A stretch of 32,928 nt of DNA from an uncultured Bacilli bacterium (GTDB taxonomy: Bacteria > Bacillota_I > Bacilli_A > RF39 > UBA660). Under the pieces are notes generated by a model that saw only the letters and a list, made by a program, of their open reading frames with translations, searched no databases and was not told the origin of the DNA. Position numbers and translations under genes: made by a program. The DNA lies in contig CANRAJ010000005.1 in assembly GCA_947628545.1 (NCBI GenBank), positions 1-32,928 on the forward strand. The letters run 5' to 3'. Positions 1 to 7,889 of this stretch are shown in pieces (the first letter of the stretch is position 1; every line of letters begins with the position of its first letter).

Positions 1-552
1 TATTACTTAAATACATACCTTGCCAAAGTAAGTGGTTTAAGTGAACATATAACAGAACATAAATGGACAACGGGAGGATTACCATATAATAGTAGCTATA
101 CGCCAAAACAAGTATATGATAAAGAACTAGGAGCAGAAAAACTAACAACAAGTGATAGTAAATGCTATGCTGAAGATAATAACAGTAAAGCCCAAACATG
201 TACCGAAGAAGACCTAACATACACAGCCAAAATTGGCTTAATGTACGTAAGTGATTATGGATATGCTGCCTATCCTGATGCTTGGAATCAATACGTAAGT
301 AGTACAAGTGGATATGGTAGCGAAGCCGTAAAAACAAATAACTGGATGTATATGGGACTATATGAATGGCCAGTTTCTCGTAATTCGGACAGTGGCAACG
401 ATGCGTGGCTTGTCAGCTTTACGGGCGATGCGACCGGCGACAGCGTGCTCGACTACGTTGGCGTGCGGCCGGTCTTTTATCTCGAGTCTTCGACCAAAAT
501 AACAAGTGGAGATGGCAGTAAGACAAACCCATTCAGGATTTCATGGAATTAA
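1..552 (+). CDS. C-terminal part of a surface/pilin-like protein with a DGR-type variable C-terminus (5' end outside window)
   Basis: The frame is open from the first base of the window to TAA at 550-552, giving 183 residues with no start, so the gene begins upstream. Visible motifs include a Cys pair near residues 53 and 64, then A-K-I-G-L-M-Y-V-S-D-Y-G-Y-A, N-N-W-M-Y-M-G, W-P-V-S-R, and a final G-V-R-P-V-F-Y-L. This order is typical of the C-terminal lectin-like (formylglycine-enzyme-like) domains found on large surface or prepilin-like proteins of gut Firmicutes, which are common targets of diversity-generating retroelements. The last third is far richer in G+C than its surroundings (see 370-495). 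The function as a displayed binding protein is inferred from the family; no reverse transcriptase or template repeat lies in this window. The gene is convergent with the flippase and shares a terminator with it. Confidence 0.7.
   Translation, partial: YYLNTYLAKVSGLSEHITEHKWTTGGLPYNSSYTPKQVYDKELGAEKLTTSDSKCYAEDNNSKAQTCTEEDLTYTAKIGLMYVSDYGYAAYPDAWNQYVSSTSGYGSEAVKTNNWMYMGLYEWPVSRNSDSGNDAWLVSFTGDATGDSVLDYVGVRPVFYLESSTKITSGDGSKTNPFRISWN
370..495 (+). other. Candidate DGR variable region (VR)
   Basis: At 421-480, 39 of 60 bases are G or C, against 23 of 60 at 301-360. Within 370-495 many codons end in C and differ only in the first two bases (GAC, GGC, AAC, AGC, ACC, CTC, TAC). That is the pattern left when AAC codons of a template repeat are changed at adenines. 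CTC is a rare Leu codon here, where TTA dominates. The 3' end (GCGGCCGGTC and onward) is GC-rich like an initiation-of-mutagenic-homing region. The template repeat and reverse transcriptase would have to lie left of the window. Confidence 0.6.
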
Positions 553-575
553 AAGGGATATAAATTATCCTTTTT
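551..575. terminator. Bidirectional terminator between convergent genes
   Basis: AAAAGGGATA at 551-560 pairs with TATCCTTTT at 566-574 (one bulged G), with T-runs on both strands. It lies between the stop of the left gene (550-552) and the flippase stop (565-567). Confidence 0.6.
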
Positions 576-1884
576 CTTTGGCTAAAGTTTTCTTTAAATA
601 ATAAAAATTAGCAAATACAACATAAATAATATTAATAATCTCGGAAATAAGTAAACTATATAGGCCAATATGTAAAAGGGAAAAGATAGCCAAAATAAGT
701 AATTTTAAGAAAACACCAATTAAAGAGATGCGCATGGTTATTTTGGCTTTATTAAGAGCTTGTAAACTGGAAATAAGGACTCCTTCTAAATAGAATAAAA
801 CAAAGATAGGGGCTAAATACTTAATGTAATTGCTGCCTTTAGTCGTATGATATAAAGTAAAAAGTAAAGTATCCCGAAAGGTAAAAATTAAAAAAGAAAA
901 AAAGATGCCAATAATAAAGGCAAAAATTAAGGCTTGTTTTATTCTTTTTTTAACCATGGCTAATTTATGCTGATAATAGTATTTACTTATCTCGGGTAAA
1001 ATAGACATCGAAATAGCGGATATAAAAAAATTAGGCATGGTTAAAAGGGCAATGGCATAAGCATTATAGGCTCCATATTCCGTTAAAATATAATTATTAG
1101 AATATCCGGAGAAAAGGAGTAAATTAGTTAAAATAATCGGTTCAAAAAAATAACCGATATTACCAATAATTCGACTTGATACCGTAGGCAGGGATATATC
1201 TAAAATACTTTTAGTTGTGGTAAAATTGGGTTTTAAATCCTCCTTTTTTAAATTAATTTTTTTGGGTAAGAAAAATAAAAAGACGATAATACTTGATATT
1301 TCACTTAAAATAGTAAGTAAAACTAAACCGACAACGGCGGTTAAAACGCTAACTTGCATTAATTTTGGTAAAACGAAATAAATAATTAAAAGGCGGATAA
1401 TTTGTTCAATGACATTACTGGTAGCATGGGGGATCATATTTTGTTTACCATAAAAATAACCTTTAAAGACACTGGAAATAGAGACAAAAGGTAAAGTTAA
1501 GGCCATGGCAATTAAAATGTAAAAGGAGCGGGGTTCTTGTAATAAATTATTTGCGATAAACTTAGAAGAAATAAGCATAATAATAATTAAGAGAAAATTA
1601 ATTGTTAAAATAATCGCTGCACTAGAGGTTAAAATATTTAAACTCCGTTTATGAGTAGCACTATTCTCGGCAATTAATTTGGAAATGGCAGTCGGAATGG
1701 CTAGGGAAGAAATCGTTAAAAGAAGCGAGTAGGTGGGAGTAGCAATCGAATAAAGGGCAACCCCAACCTCACCAATAATTCGGGTGTAAATGATGCGAAT
1801 TACGAAGCCCAAAATTTTAGTCAAAAAGCCACTTATAATAAGAATAAATGTGGCTTTTAAAAAGAGATTTTCGCGTTTTTGCAT
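565..1884 (-). CDS. MOP-superfamily lipid-linked oligosaccharide flippase, SpoVB/MurJ-like
   Basis: 439 residues, very hydrophobic, with about 12 membrane segments. The N-terminus (K-A-T-F-I-L-I-I-S-G-F-L-T-K-I-L-G-F, then R-I-I-Y-T-R-I-I-G) and the later F-K-G-Y-F-Y-G motif are typical of polysaccharide biosynthesis/SpoVB proteins, which flip lipid-linked cell-wall or polysaccharide precursors across the membrane. SpoVB of Bacillus is about 518 residues, so this is a compact member. An AAGGTG ribosome-binding site lies just upstream of the ATG at 1884. It is transcribed divergently from the RSH gene. Whether the substrate is lipid II or another glycolipid cannot be told from sequence; SpoVB-like proteins also occur in non-sporulating bacteria. 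Confidence 0.85.
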   Translation of the reverse strand: MQKRENLFLKATFILIISGFLTKILGFVIRIIYTRIIGEVGVALYSIATPTYSLLLTISSLAIPTAISKLIAENSATHKRSLNILTSSAAIILTINFLLIIIMLISSKFIANNLLQEPRSFYILIAMALTLPFVSISSVFKGYFYGKQNMIPHATSNVIEQIIRLLIIYFVLPKLMQVSVLTAVVGLVLLTILSEISSIIVFLFFLPKKINLKKEDLKPNFTTTKSILDISLPTVSSRIIGNIGYFFEPIILTNLLLFSGYSNNYILTEYGAYNAYAIALLTMPNFFISAISMSILPEISKYYYQHKLAMVKKRIKQALIFAFIIGIFFSFLIFTFRDTLLFTLYHTTKGSNYIKYLAPIFVLFYLEGVLISSLQALNKAKITMRISLIGVFLKLLILAIFSLLHIGLYSLLISEIINIIYVVFANFYYLKKTLAKEKG

Positions 1885-1969
1885 AATATCACCTTTATTT
1901 ATAGGTCATTTTGGTTTATAATGAAAATGTAAGTTTTACTTATAAAATATATTATTTAAGGTGAATATT

Positions 1970-4096
1970 ATGACTGAATCAATTGATTTTAAGCAGTTAG
2001 AAAAAGAATTAAATAAAAGAGAAAATTATGCAGAAATTAAAAAGGCTTATGAGTTTGCTTTAGAGCAACATCAGGGGATGAAACGGCTAACGGGGGATGA
2101 TTTTATTACCCATCCTTTGGCCGTTGTTAAAATACTAATGGAATTAAATGTCGATGATACCACCATTATCGCGGCGCTTTTGCATGAAACGATGATGAAT
2201 GGGACAGCTACATATGATGTTTTAGAAGAAAACTTTGGGACTGATGTAGCTAAAATCGTCGAATCAATTACCAAAATTAATAATTTAGATTTGCCGGGTA
2301 AAAATGATAATTCGGCGATATATTTAAGAAATATTTTGGTGGGATTAACCGAAGATGTAAGAACGCTTTATATTAAACTTGCCGATCGGTTACATAATAT
2401 GCGTACCTATTGGGCAGTTGATGAAGAAAAAAGAAAAGAAAAAGCCGAAGAAACACTGGATGTTTTAGTGCCTATTGCCCATCGGCTCGGGATTAATTCA
2501 ATAAAAAGTGAACTGGAAAACTTATCTTTATATTACTTAAAACCCGATGTCTATAATGATATCTTAGAGAAACTTAATGATACCGTTTCGAGTTTAAATG
2601 ATTATTTAGATGATATGAAACAAGAATTAATTGATATTCTAACGGAAGCCGGCATTAAGTTTAAAATTAAAGGCCGAGTTAAAAGTGTTTATAGTATCTA
2701 TAATAAATTAAATAATGGGAAAAAATGGGATCAAATTTACGATATTTTGGCCTTGCGGATTTTTGTGGAAAAAGAAAGTGAATGTTATGCTGTCGTGGGT
2801 TTAATCCATGCTCATTTTCGGCCAGTTCCAAACCGTTTTAAAGATTATATTGCCAATCCGAAAGAAAATATGTATCAATCCCTTCATACTACCGTTTTTG
2901 GGGTATCCGATAAAATCTTTGAGGTGCAAATAAGGACTTATGAAATGGATGAAATCGCCGAAAAAGGGATTGCTAGTCACTGGTCTTATAAAGAAAAAGG
3001 GGTTAAAAAGGTTCAAAAGTTGATGGAACAAAAACTAGAATTGTTCCGGAGTATTATTGATACTAATGCCTCAGAAACTGACGATACCTTTAAAGAAGCA
3101 ATTAATCGGAGTATTTTTTCTAAAAATATCTATGTTTATACTCCTAAAGGAGATGTCATGGAATTACCACAAGGAAGTACGCCTATTGATTTTGCGTACC
3201 GCATTCATTCCAAAGTTGGTGATACCATGGTTGGAGCAATCGTCAATGATCAAATGGTTCCGATTAATACCGAATTACAAAATGATGATATCGTTAAAAT
3301 CATGACAAATAGTTCCTCAACGCCAAATATCGATTGGTTAAATATTGTTAAAACTAACCAAGCCCGCGATAAAATTAAGGCCTTCTTTAGTAAAAAAGAT
3401 AAAGAAGAATACATTGCGAAGGGGAAAGATATTTTAGAAAAAGAATTACGGAAACGGAAATTAAGTTTTAATACCATTTTTAGTAATGAAGCCATAAAAA
3501 AAGTTTTACATGATTTAAAGTTTGAAGATATCGATGAATTATATATGGCTTTGGGTTCTTTACGCTTTACCCCAGGTTATGTCATTAATTTAGTCGATAC
3601 TGATAAAGATCGGGTTGAAGATATCTTAATTGAAAAAAGACCCCAACCGATTAAAGTTAATTATAAAAGTGATGTTTATGTCGATGGCTTAGATAACATT
3701 TTAGTTAATATGGCCAAATGTTGTATGCCCGTTAAAGGGGATAAGATCGTTGGTTATATTACCAAGGGTCAAGGGATCACCGTCCATAAAGAAAATTGTC
3801 CTAATGTTAATTTGACGGATGAACGATTAATTAAAGTTACATGGAATGAAAATACAACGAATAATTTTTATACCAATATTTATGTTAAAGTAAACGAAAA
3901 TAAAAATATTATGGCCGAATTAATTACCGAAATAGGTAAAAAAGAGGCCTATGTAAGATCATGTAATACGATTGAAAAAGAAAACTATTTAGTTTATGTT
4001 TTAAATATTCGAATTCGGAATACCGAAATGTTAGAACAAGTCATTAATAGTGTGGCTAAAATGCCGTATGTGGCCTCGGTCAGTCAAAATATTTAA
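1970..4096 (+). CDS. relA: Long RSH (p)ppGpp synthetase/hydrolase, hydrolase motif degenerate
   Basis: About 708 residues with the full Rel layout: HD domain (about residues 20-190), synthetase (about 230-340), TGS (about 390-450), zinc-finger/conserved-Cys region (K-C-C-M-P-V near 586) and a C-terminal ACT domain. The synthetase is intact, with R-V-K-S-V-Y-S-I-Y, Y-D-I-L-A-L-R and R-F-K-D-Y-I-A; the RxKD form is typical of bifunctional Rel enzymes. In the HD domain, T-H-P-L-A-V and A-D-R-L-H-N-M-R are kept, but the HDxxED motif reads H-E-T-M-M-N, so hydrolysis may be weak or lost. I chose ATG at 1970 because AAGGTG (1958-1963) is well spaced for it; the in-frame GTG at 1961 overlaps that site. 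It is followed after 9 bases by dtd, probably in one operon. Confidence 0.93.
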   Translation: MTESIDFKQLEKELNKRENYAEIKKAYEFALEQHQGMKRLTGDDFITHPLAVVKILMELNVDDTTIIAALLHETMMNGTATYDVLEENFGTDVAKIVESITKINNLDLPGKNDNSAIYLRNILVGLTEDVRTLYIKLADRLHNMRTYWAVDEEKRKEKAEETLDVLVPIAHRLGINSIKSELENLSLYYLKPDVYNDILEKLNDTVSSLNDYLDDMKQELIDILTEAGIKFKIKGRVKSVYSIYNKLNNGKKWDQIYDILALRIFVEKESECYAVVGLIHAHFRPVPNRFKDYIANPKENMYQSLHTTVFGVSDKIFEVQIRTYEMDEIAEKGIASHWSYKEKGVKKVQKLMEQKLELFRSIIDTNASETDDTFKEAINRSIFSKNIYVYTPKGDVMELPQGSTPIDFAYRIHSKVGDTMVGAIVNDQMVPINTELQNDDIVKIMTNSSSTPNIDWLNIVKTNQARDKIKAFFSKKDKEEYIAKGKDILEKELRKRKLSFNTIFSNEAIKKVLHDLKFEDIDELYMALGSLRFTPGYVINLVDTDKDRVEDILIEKRPQPIKVNYKSDVYVDGLDNILVNMAKCCMPVKGDKIVGYITKGQGITVHKENCPNVNLTDERLIKVTWNENTTNNFYTNIYVKVNENKNIMAELITEIGKKEAYVRSCNTIEKENYLVYVLNIRIRNTEMLEQVINSVAKMPYVASVSQNI

Positions 4097-4105
4097 GGAG
4101 AAATT

Positions 4106-4543
4106 ATGCGCGTAATAGTTCAAAGAAGCAAGGAAAGTAGTGTCCGGGTTGAAGGTAAAATTGTCGGTCAAATTAATCATGGGTTAGTCTTACTCGTGGG
4201 GTTTACCGCGGGTGATAATAGTCAAACAATTGCCAAAATGGTAAAAAAGATCCTAAACTTACGGATCTTTGATGATGAAAACGGCATTATGAATAAATCG
4301 ATATTAGATGTCGGGGGCGAAATTTTATCGATTTCCCAATTTACGCTTTATGCTAATACCCAAAAAGGGAATAGACCCAGTTATATTGCGGCTTTAAATG
4401 GGGCCGAAGCCATTAAATTATACGAAGAGTTTAACAAACTTTTAGAAAGTCAAATTAAAGTAGAAACAGGTATTTTTGGGGCCGAAATGATGGTAACAAT
4501 TACCAATGATGGTCCAATTACAATCGCTTTAGAAATGGCATAA
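4106..4543 (+). CDS. dtd: D-aminoacyl-tRNA deacylase
   Basis: 145 residues, the normal length. It removes D-amino acids (and glycine mischarged on tRNA-Ala) from tRNAs in the cytosol. The two family signatures are present: S-I-S-Q-F-T-L-Y-A near residue 75 and the C-terminal N-D-G-P-I-T near residue 133, which together form the chirality-sensing active site in the dimer; the usual G-I-F-G-A-E-M lies between them. AAGGAG sits 7 bases before the ATG. It is placed directly behind the RSH gene, the same rel-dtd order seen in many Firmicutes. Confidence 0.95.
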   Translation: MRVIVQRSKESSVRVEGKIVGQINHGLVLLVGFTAGDNSQTIAKMVKKILNLRIFDDENGIMNKSILDVGGEILSISQFTLYANTQKGNRPSYIAALNGAEAIKLYEEFNKLLESQIKVETGIFGAEMMVTITNDGPITIALEMA

Positions 4544-4548
4544 TTAAT

Positions 4549-4577
4549 TTGACAAAATAATAAAAAAGTTATATCAT
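4549..4577 (+). promoter_or_regulatory. Sigma-A-type promoter of the aspS T-box transcript
   Basis: Perfect TTGACA at 4549-4554, a 17-bp spacer, then TATCAT at 4572-4577. It lies six bases after the dtd stop and immediately upstream of the T-box leader. Confidence 0.8.
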
Positions 4578-4583
4578 TTTAGA

Positions 4584-4790
4584 AGAATTATTTGTTTAAA
4601 GGAGTACTTTTAAAAAGATATTTAGCGAGCTAATGGTTGGTGAAAATTAGTTATATTTTTAAAAGGAAGACATTAAACGGGAAATAAGCGTAGTTCTGCG
4701 TTAAAGAAAAAAGAGCATAGATTCTATGAAGTAAGGTGGTACCGCGAAATATCTTCGTCCTTACAGCGTAGGATCTTTTTTATTTCAAGG
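4584..4790 (+). promoter_or_regulatory. T-box leader, Asp-specific
   Basis: A tRNA-sensing leader that lets transcription into aspS continue when uncharged tRNA-Asp binds. The T-box sequence AAGGTGGTACCGCG is at 4733-4746. Stem I shows the distal GGTTGGTG-type loop (4634-4642). The 3' side of the specifier loop has GAC at 4669-4671, an Asp codon, which fits the downstream gene. The terminator arm (TCCTTAC ... GTAGGA, about 4757-4773) is followed by a T-run at 4775-4781. The start coordinate is estimated from the promoter. Confidence 0.93.
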
Positions 4791-4798
4791 AGGAGAAA

Positions 4799-6529
4799 AT
4801 GGAAAATATTTATCGGAGCCATTATTGTGGCAATTTAACAAAAGAAAATGTTGGGCAAACTGTGCGCGTTGCCGGATGGATTAATTCTATTCGGAATTTA
4901 GGTAGCTTAGTCTTCGTAACATTAAGAGATGAAACGGGGTTAGTCCAAATAATCAGTGAAGATACGGCCCTTTTTAGTAATCTAACTCGGGAAAGTACAG
5001 CAACTATTACGGGAACAGTCCGGATGCGGAGCGATATTAACCCAAAGATGAAAACCGGCGAAATTGAAATTGTTTTAGAAACCATGGAAATATTAGGGCT
5101 TTGTCAAAATACTTTACCTTTTGAGGTAAATCGAAGCAAAGAGGCCAGTGAAGAAACGCGGTTAAAATATCGTTATTTGGATTTACGGAATCCGGCGGTT
5201 CACGATAAGATTGTCTTTCGGGTGCAAGTAATTGATTTTATTCGCCAAACCATGAAAGAATTGGGCTTCACGGAAATTGCTACCCCGATTATTACGGCCT
5301 CATCCCCCGAAGGAGCGCGGGACTTTGTTATTCCTTCCCGGAATTACAAGGGTAAGTTTTATGCACTACCGCAAGCACCGCAAATCTATAAGCAATTACT
5401 AATGGTTTCGGGATTTAATCGCTATTTTCAAATTGCGCCTTGCTTTCGGGACGAAGATTGTCGGGCCGACCGGACTTTAGAGTTTTATCAATTAGATTTA
5501 GAAATGAGTTTTGCCACTGAAGAAGATGTTTATGCTGTTGGCGAAAAAGTTTTCTATGATACGTTTACCAAATTTTCCAATCGTGAAGTCTCTCCGCGGC
5601 CTTTTAGAAGAATTCCTTACCGGGAAGCTATATCTAAATATGGTACCGATAAACCCGATTTACGAAATCCGTTACTCATCGAAGATATAACCGATATTTT
5701 AGCCAATACGGAGTTTAATGGTTTTAAAAATAAAACGATTAAAGTAATTAAAGTCGAAAGTTGTGCTAAACCAAATTCTTGGTATAAAAAACTAGAAGAT
5801 TTTATAAAAGCCAAAGGGGCAGCTGGACTGGCCTATTTAAAATATGAAGATGGAGAATTAAAGGGCTCTATTGTTAAATTCTTAAGTGAAGAGGAAATTG
5901 CAAGTTTAATTAAAAAATTGAATCTTCAAGATGGTAATGTTATTTTCTTTCTTGCGGATGCCAAAAACGCTAGCAAATATGCGGGTATCTTAAGAACAAA
6001 ATTAGGCGAAGATTTGGAATTAATTGATCATAATAAATATGAGTTTTGTATTATTAATGATTTTCCAATGTATGAATACAATGAAGAAGATCAAAAATGG
6101 GATTTTGGCCATAATCCTTTCAGTATGCCTAAAGGTGGCTTAGAAGCTCTAGAAAGTGCCAATATTGAAGACATTTTGGCTTACCAATACGATTTTGTTT
6201 GTAATGGTAATGAAATGGCTTCTGGAGCCGTGCGGAATCATGATATTGGTATTATGAAAAAAGCCTTTGCCATTGCCGGTTATGATGAAGAGGTCATTAA
6301 AAATAAATTCCGCAGTTTATATACCGCTTTCCAATTTGGGGCACCACCTCATGCCGGAATGGCACCCGGAATTGACCGTATTGTCATGCTTTTAACAGAT
6401 GAAGAAAACTTAAGAGAAGTCCAAGTATTTCCACCTAATGTTTCCGGTATGGATTTACTAATGGGTAGTCCAAATACTTTAGATGCCAAACAATTAAAAG
6501 AATTAGGCATTGAAATTACGGAAAAATAA
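4799..6529 (+). CDS. aspS: Aspartyl-tRNA synthetase
   Basis: 576 residues, bacterial-type class IIb AspRS (usual length about 590). It has an N-terminal OB-fold anticodon-binding domain (about 1-110), motif 1/2 regions R-Y-L-D-L-R-N-P and F-R-D-E-D-C-R-A-D-R, the bacterial insertion domain (about 285-420), and motif 3 in G-A-P-P-H-A-G-M-A-P-G-I-D-R. The residues after ADR differ from the common R-Q-P-E-F-T-Q form (T-L-E-F-Y-Q here), as does the final A-P-G-I-D-R (usually A-F-G-L-D-R). A strong AAGGAGG site lies 4 bases before the start. Expression is controlled by the upstream Asp T-box; a terminator separates it from hisS. Confidence 0.96.
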   Translation: MENIYRSHYCGNLTKENVGQTVRVAGWINSIRNLGSLVFVTLRDETGLVQIISEDTALFSNLTRESTATITGTVRMRSDINPKMKTGEIEIVLETMEILGLCQNTLPFEVNRSKEASEETRLKYRYLDLRNPAVHDKIVFRVQVIDFIRQTMKELGFTEIATPIITASSPEGARDFVIPSRNYKGKFYALPQAPQIYKQLLMVSGFNRYFQIAPCFRDEDCRADRTLEFYQLDLEMSFATEEDVYAVGEKVFYDTFTKFSNREVSPRPFRRIPYREAISKYGTDKPDLRNPLLIEDITDILANTEFNGFKNKTIKVIKVESCAKPNSWYKKLEDFIKAKGAAGLAYLKYEDGELKGSIVKFLSEEEIASLIKKLNLQDGNVIFFLADAKNASKYAGILRTKLGEDLELIDHNKYEFCIINDFPMYEYNEEDQKWDFGHNPFSMPKGGLEALESANIEDILAYQYDFVCNGNEMASGAVRNHDIGIMKKAFAIAGYDEEVIKNKFRSLYTAFQFGAPPHAGMAPGIDRIVMLLTDEENLREVQVFPPNVSGMDLLMGSPNTLDAKQLKELGIEITEK

Positions 6530-6532
6530 CGA

Positions 6533-6570
6533 GAAAAGGTTTTAGGAAATTTATTAACCTTTTCTTTTTA
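6533..6570 (+). terminator. Intrinsic terminator after aspS
   Basis: GAAAAGGTT at 6533-6541 pairs perfectly with AACCTTTTC at 6556-6564 and is followed by a T-run. It ends the T-box-controlled transcript, so hisS and asnS probably have their own promoter in 6571-6608. Confidence 0.8.
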
Positions 6571-6621
6571 CTTAATTAAGGTGTTGTGATAAAATATTAA
6601 TAAGTGATGGGAGAGAAGAAA

Positions 6622-7875
6622 ATGATAGCTAAACCAAAAGGAACATATGATTTAATTGGCCTTGATGCTAAATTATACAACTATATTTATAATGTCGTCC
6701 AAGGTTATATGGACAATTACAATTATGAGTTTATCCGAACCCCAATTTTTGAGGCCAGTGAACTATTTCATCGAGGGGTGGGGGAAACGACCGATATTGT
6801 TACAAAAGAGACCTATGATTTTATCGATCGTGGCGAAAGAAATCTTACTTTAAGACCTGAGGGAACCGCCGGCGTTGTGCGCAGTGTCATTGAAAATAAA
6901 TTATATGGTAATCAAAATGGCCCATTAAAATATTATTATTTTGGCACAATGTATCGTTATGAAAGACCACAAGCCGGAAGATATCGGGAATTTAGTCAAA
7001 TGGGCGTTGAGGTATTTAACGCAAATGATCCAATGATTGATGCTGAGGTTATCTCCCTAGGTTATAATTTATTAAAAGAATTAGGCATTGAAAAATTTAC
7101 CGTCCATTTAAATACCTTAGGTGATTTAACTACTCGCCAAAACTATACGGCAGCCTTAAAAAAATATTTAAAACCGCATTTAGCCGAATTGTGTCCGGAT
7201 TGTCAAAAAAGATATGAAACCAATCCTTTACGGATTATTGACTGTAAAGCCGATAAAGATAATGATGTCTTAAAAAATGTGCCGAAGATTAGTGACTACT
7301 TAACGGATGAAAGTAAAGCATTATTTACGAAATTAAAAGAATTATTGACTATTTTAGATATCGACTATGAAATTGATGAAAGAATAGTTCGGGGACTTGA
7401 TTATTATGATTATAATGTTTGGGAATATGTAACTGATGATGCTAACATCTCCCTAGGCGGCGGGGGGCGCTATAATAATTTAGTTAAGACGCTCGATGGC
7501 CCGGATATGCCTGCCGTGGGTTTTGCTTTTGGCATTGATAGGGTTATTACCGAACTTAAAAATATTTTAGGTAGCCAAGAGTTTACCAATAATGTTGATG
7601 TCTATATTATGAGCGTCAATGATGAAGAAAAAATGCAAGCCTTGAGAATTGCTCAAGATTTACGCCTTAATAATGTAATGACGGAAATTAATAGTAATAA
7701 TTTAAGCTTAAAAAGCCAATTTAAGATGGCCGATAGTTTAAAGGCAAAATTTTTAGTTATCCTAAATAGTGATGATTTACAAAAGGGCTTAGTCAATATT
7801 AAAGATAATGTCACCAAAGAAGAAGTAAAAATTGATGAAGGTGAAATCGTCGATTGGATTTTAGGTAATATTTAG
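6622..7875 (+). CDS. hisS: Histidyl-tRNA synthetase
   Basis: 417 residues from ATG 6622, a normal HisRS length. Class II motifs are clear: R-P-E-G-T-A-G (motif 2 region), G-T-M-Y-R-Y-E-R-P-Q-A-G-R-Y-R-E-F, the His-specific V-R-G-L-D-Y-Y (about residue 258), G-G-G-G-R-Y and motif 3 G-F-A-F-G-I-D-R, followed by the C-terminal anticodon-binding domain. I prefer ATG 6622 because GGGAG at 6609-6613 is properly spaced and M-I-A-K-P-K-G-T-Y-D matches the family start; the in-frame GTG at 6604 and ATG at 6607 precede the ribosome-binding site. asnS follows closely in the same transcript. Confidence 0.95.
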   Translation: MIAKPKGTYDLIGLDAKLYNYIYNVVQGYMDNYNYEFIRTPIFEASELFHRGVGETTDIVTKETYDFIDRGERNLTLRPEGTAGVVRSVIENKLYGNQNGPLKYYYFGTMYRYERPQAGRYREFSQMGVEVFNANDPMIDAEVISLGYNLLKELGIEKFTVHLNTLGDLTTRQNYTAALKKYLKPHLAELCPDCQKRYETNPLRIIDCKADKDNDVLKNVPKISDYLTDESKALFTKLKELLTILDIDYEIDERIVRGLDYYDYNVWEYVTDDANISLGGGGRYNNLVKTLDGPDMPAVGFAFGIDRVITELKNILGSQEFTNNVDVYIMSVNDEEKMQALRIAQDLRLNNVMTEINSNNLSLKSQFKMADSLKAKFLVILNSDDLQKGLVNIKDNVTKEEVKIDEGEIVDWILGNI

Positions 7876-7889
7876 AAAGGATGAAAAAG

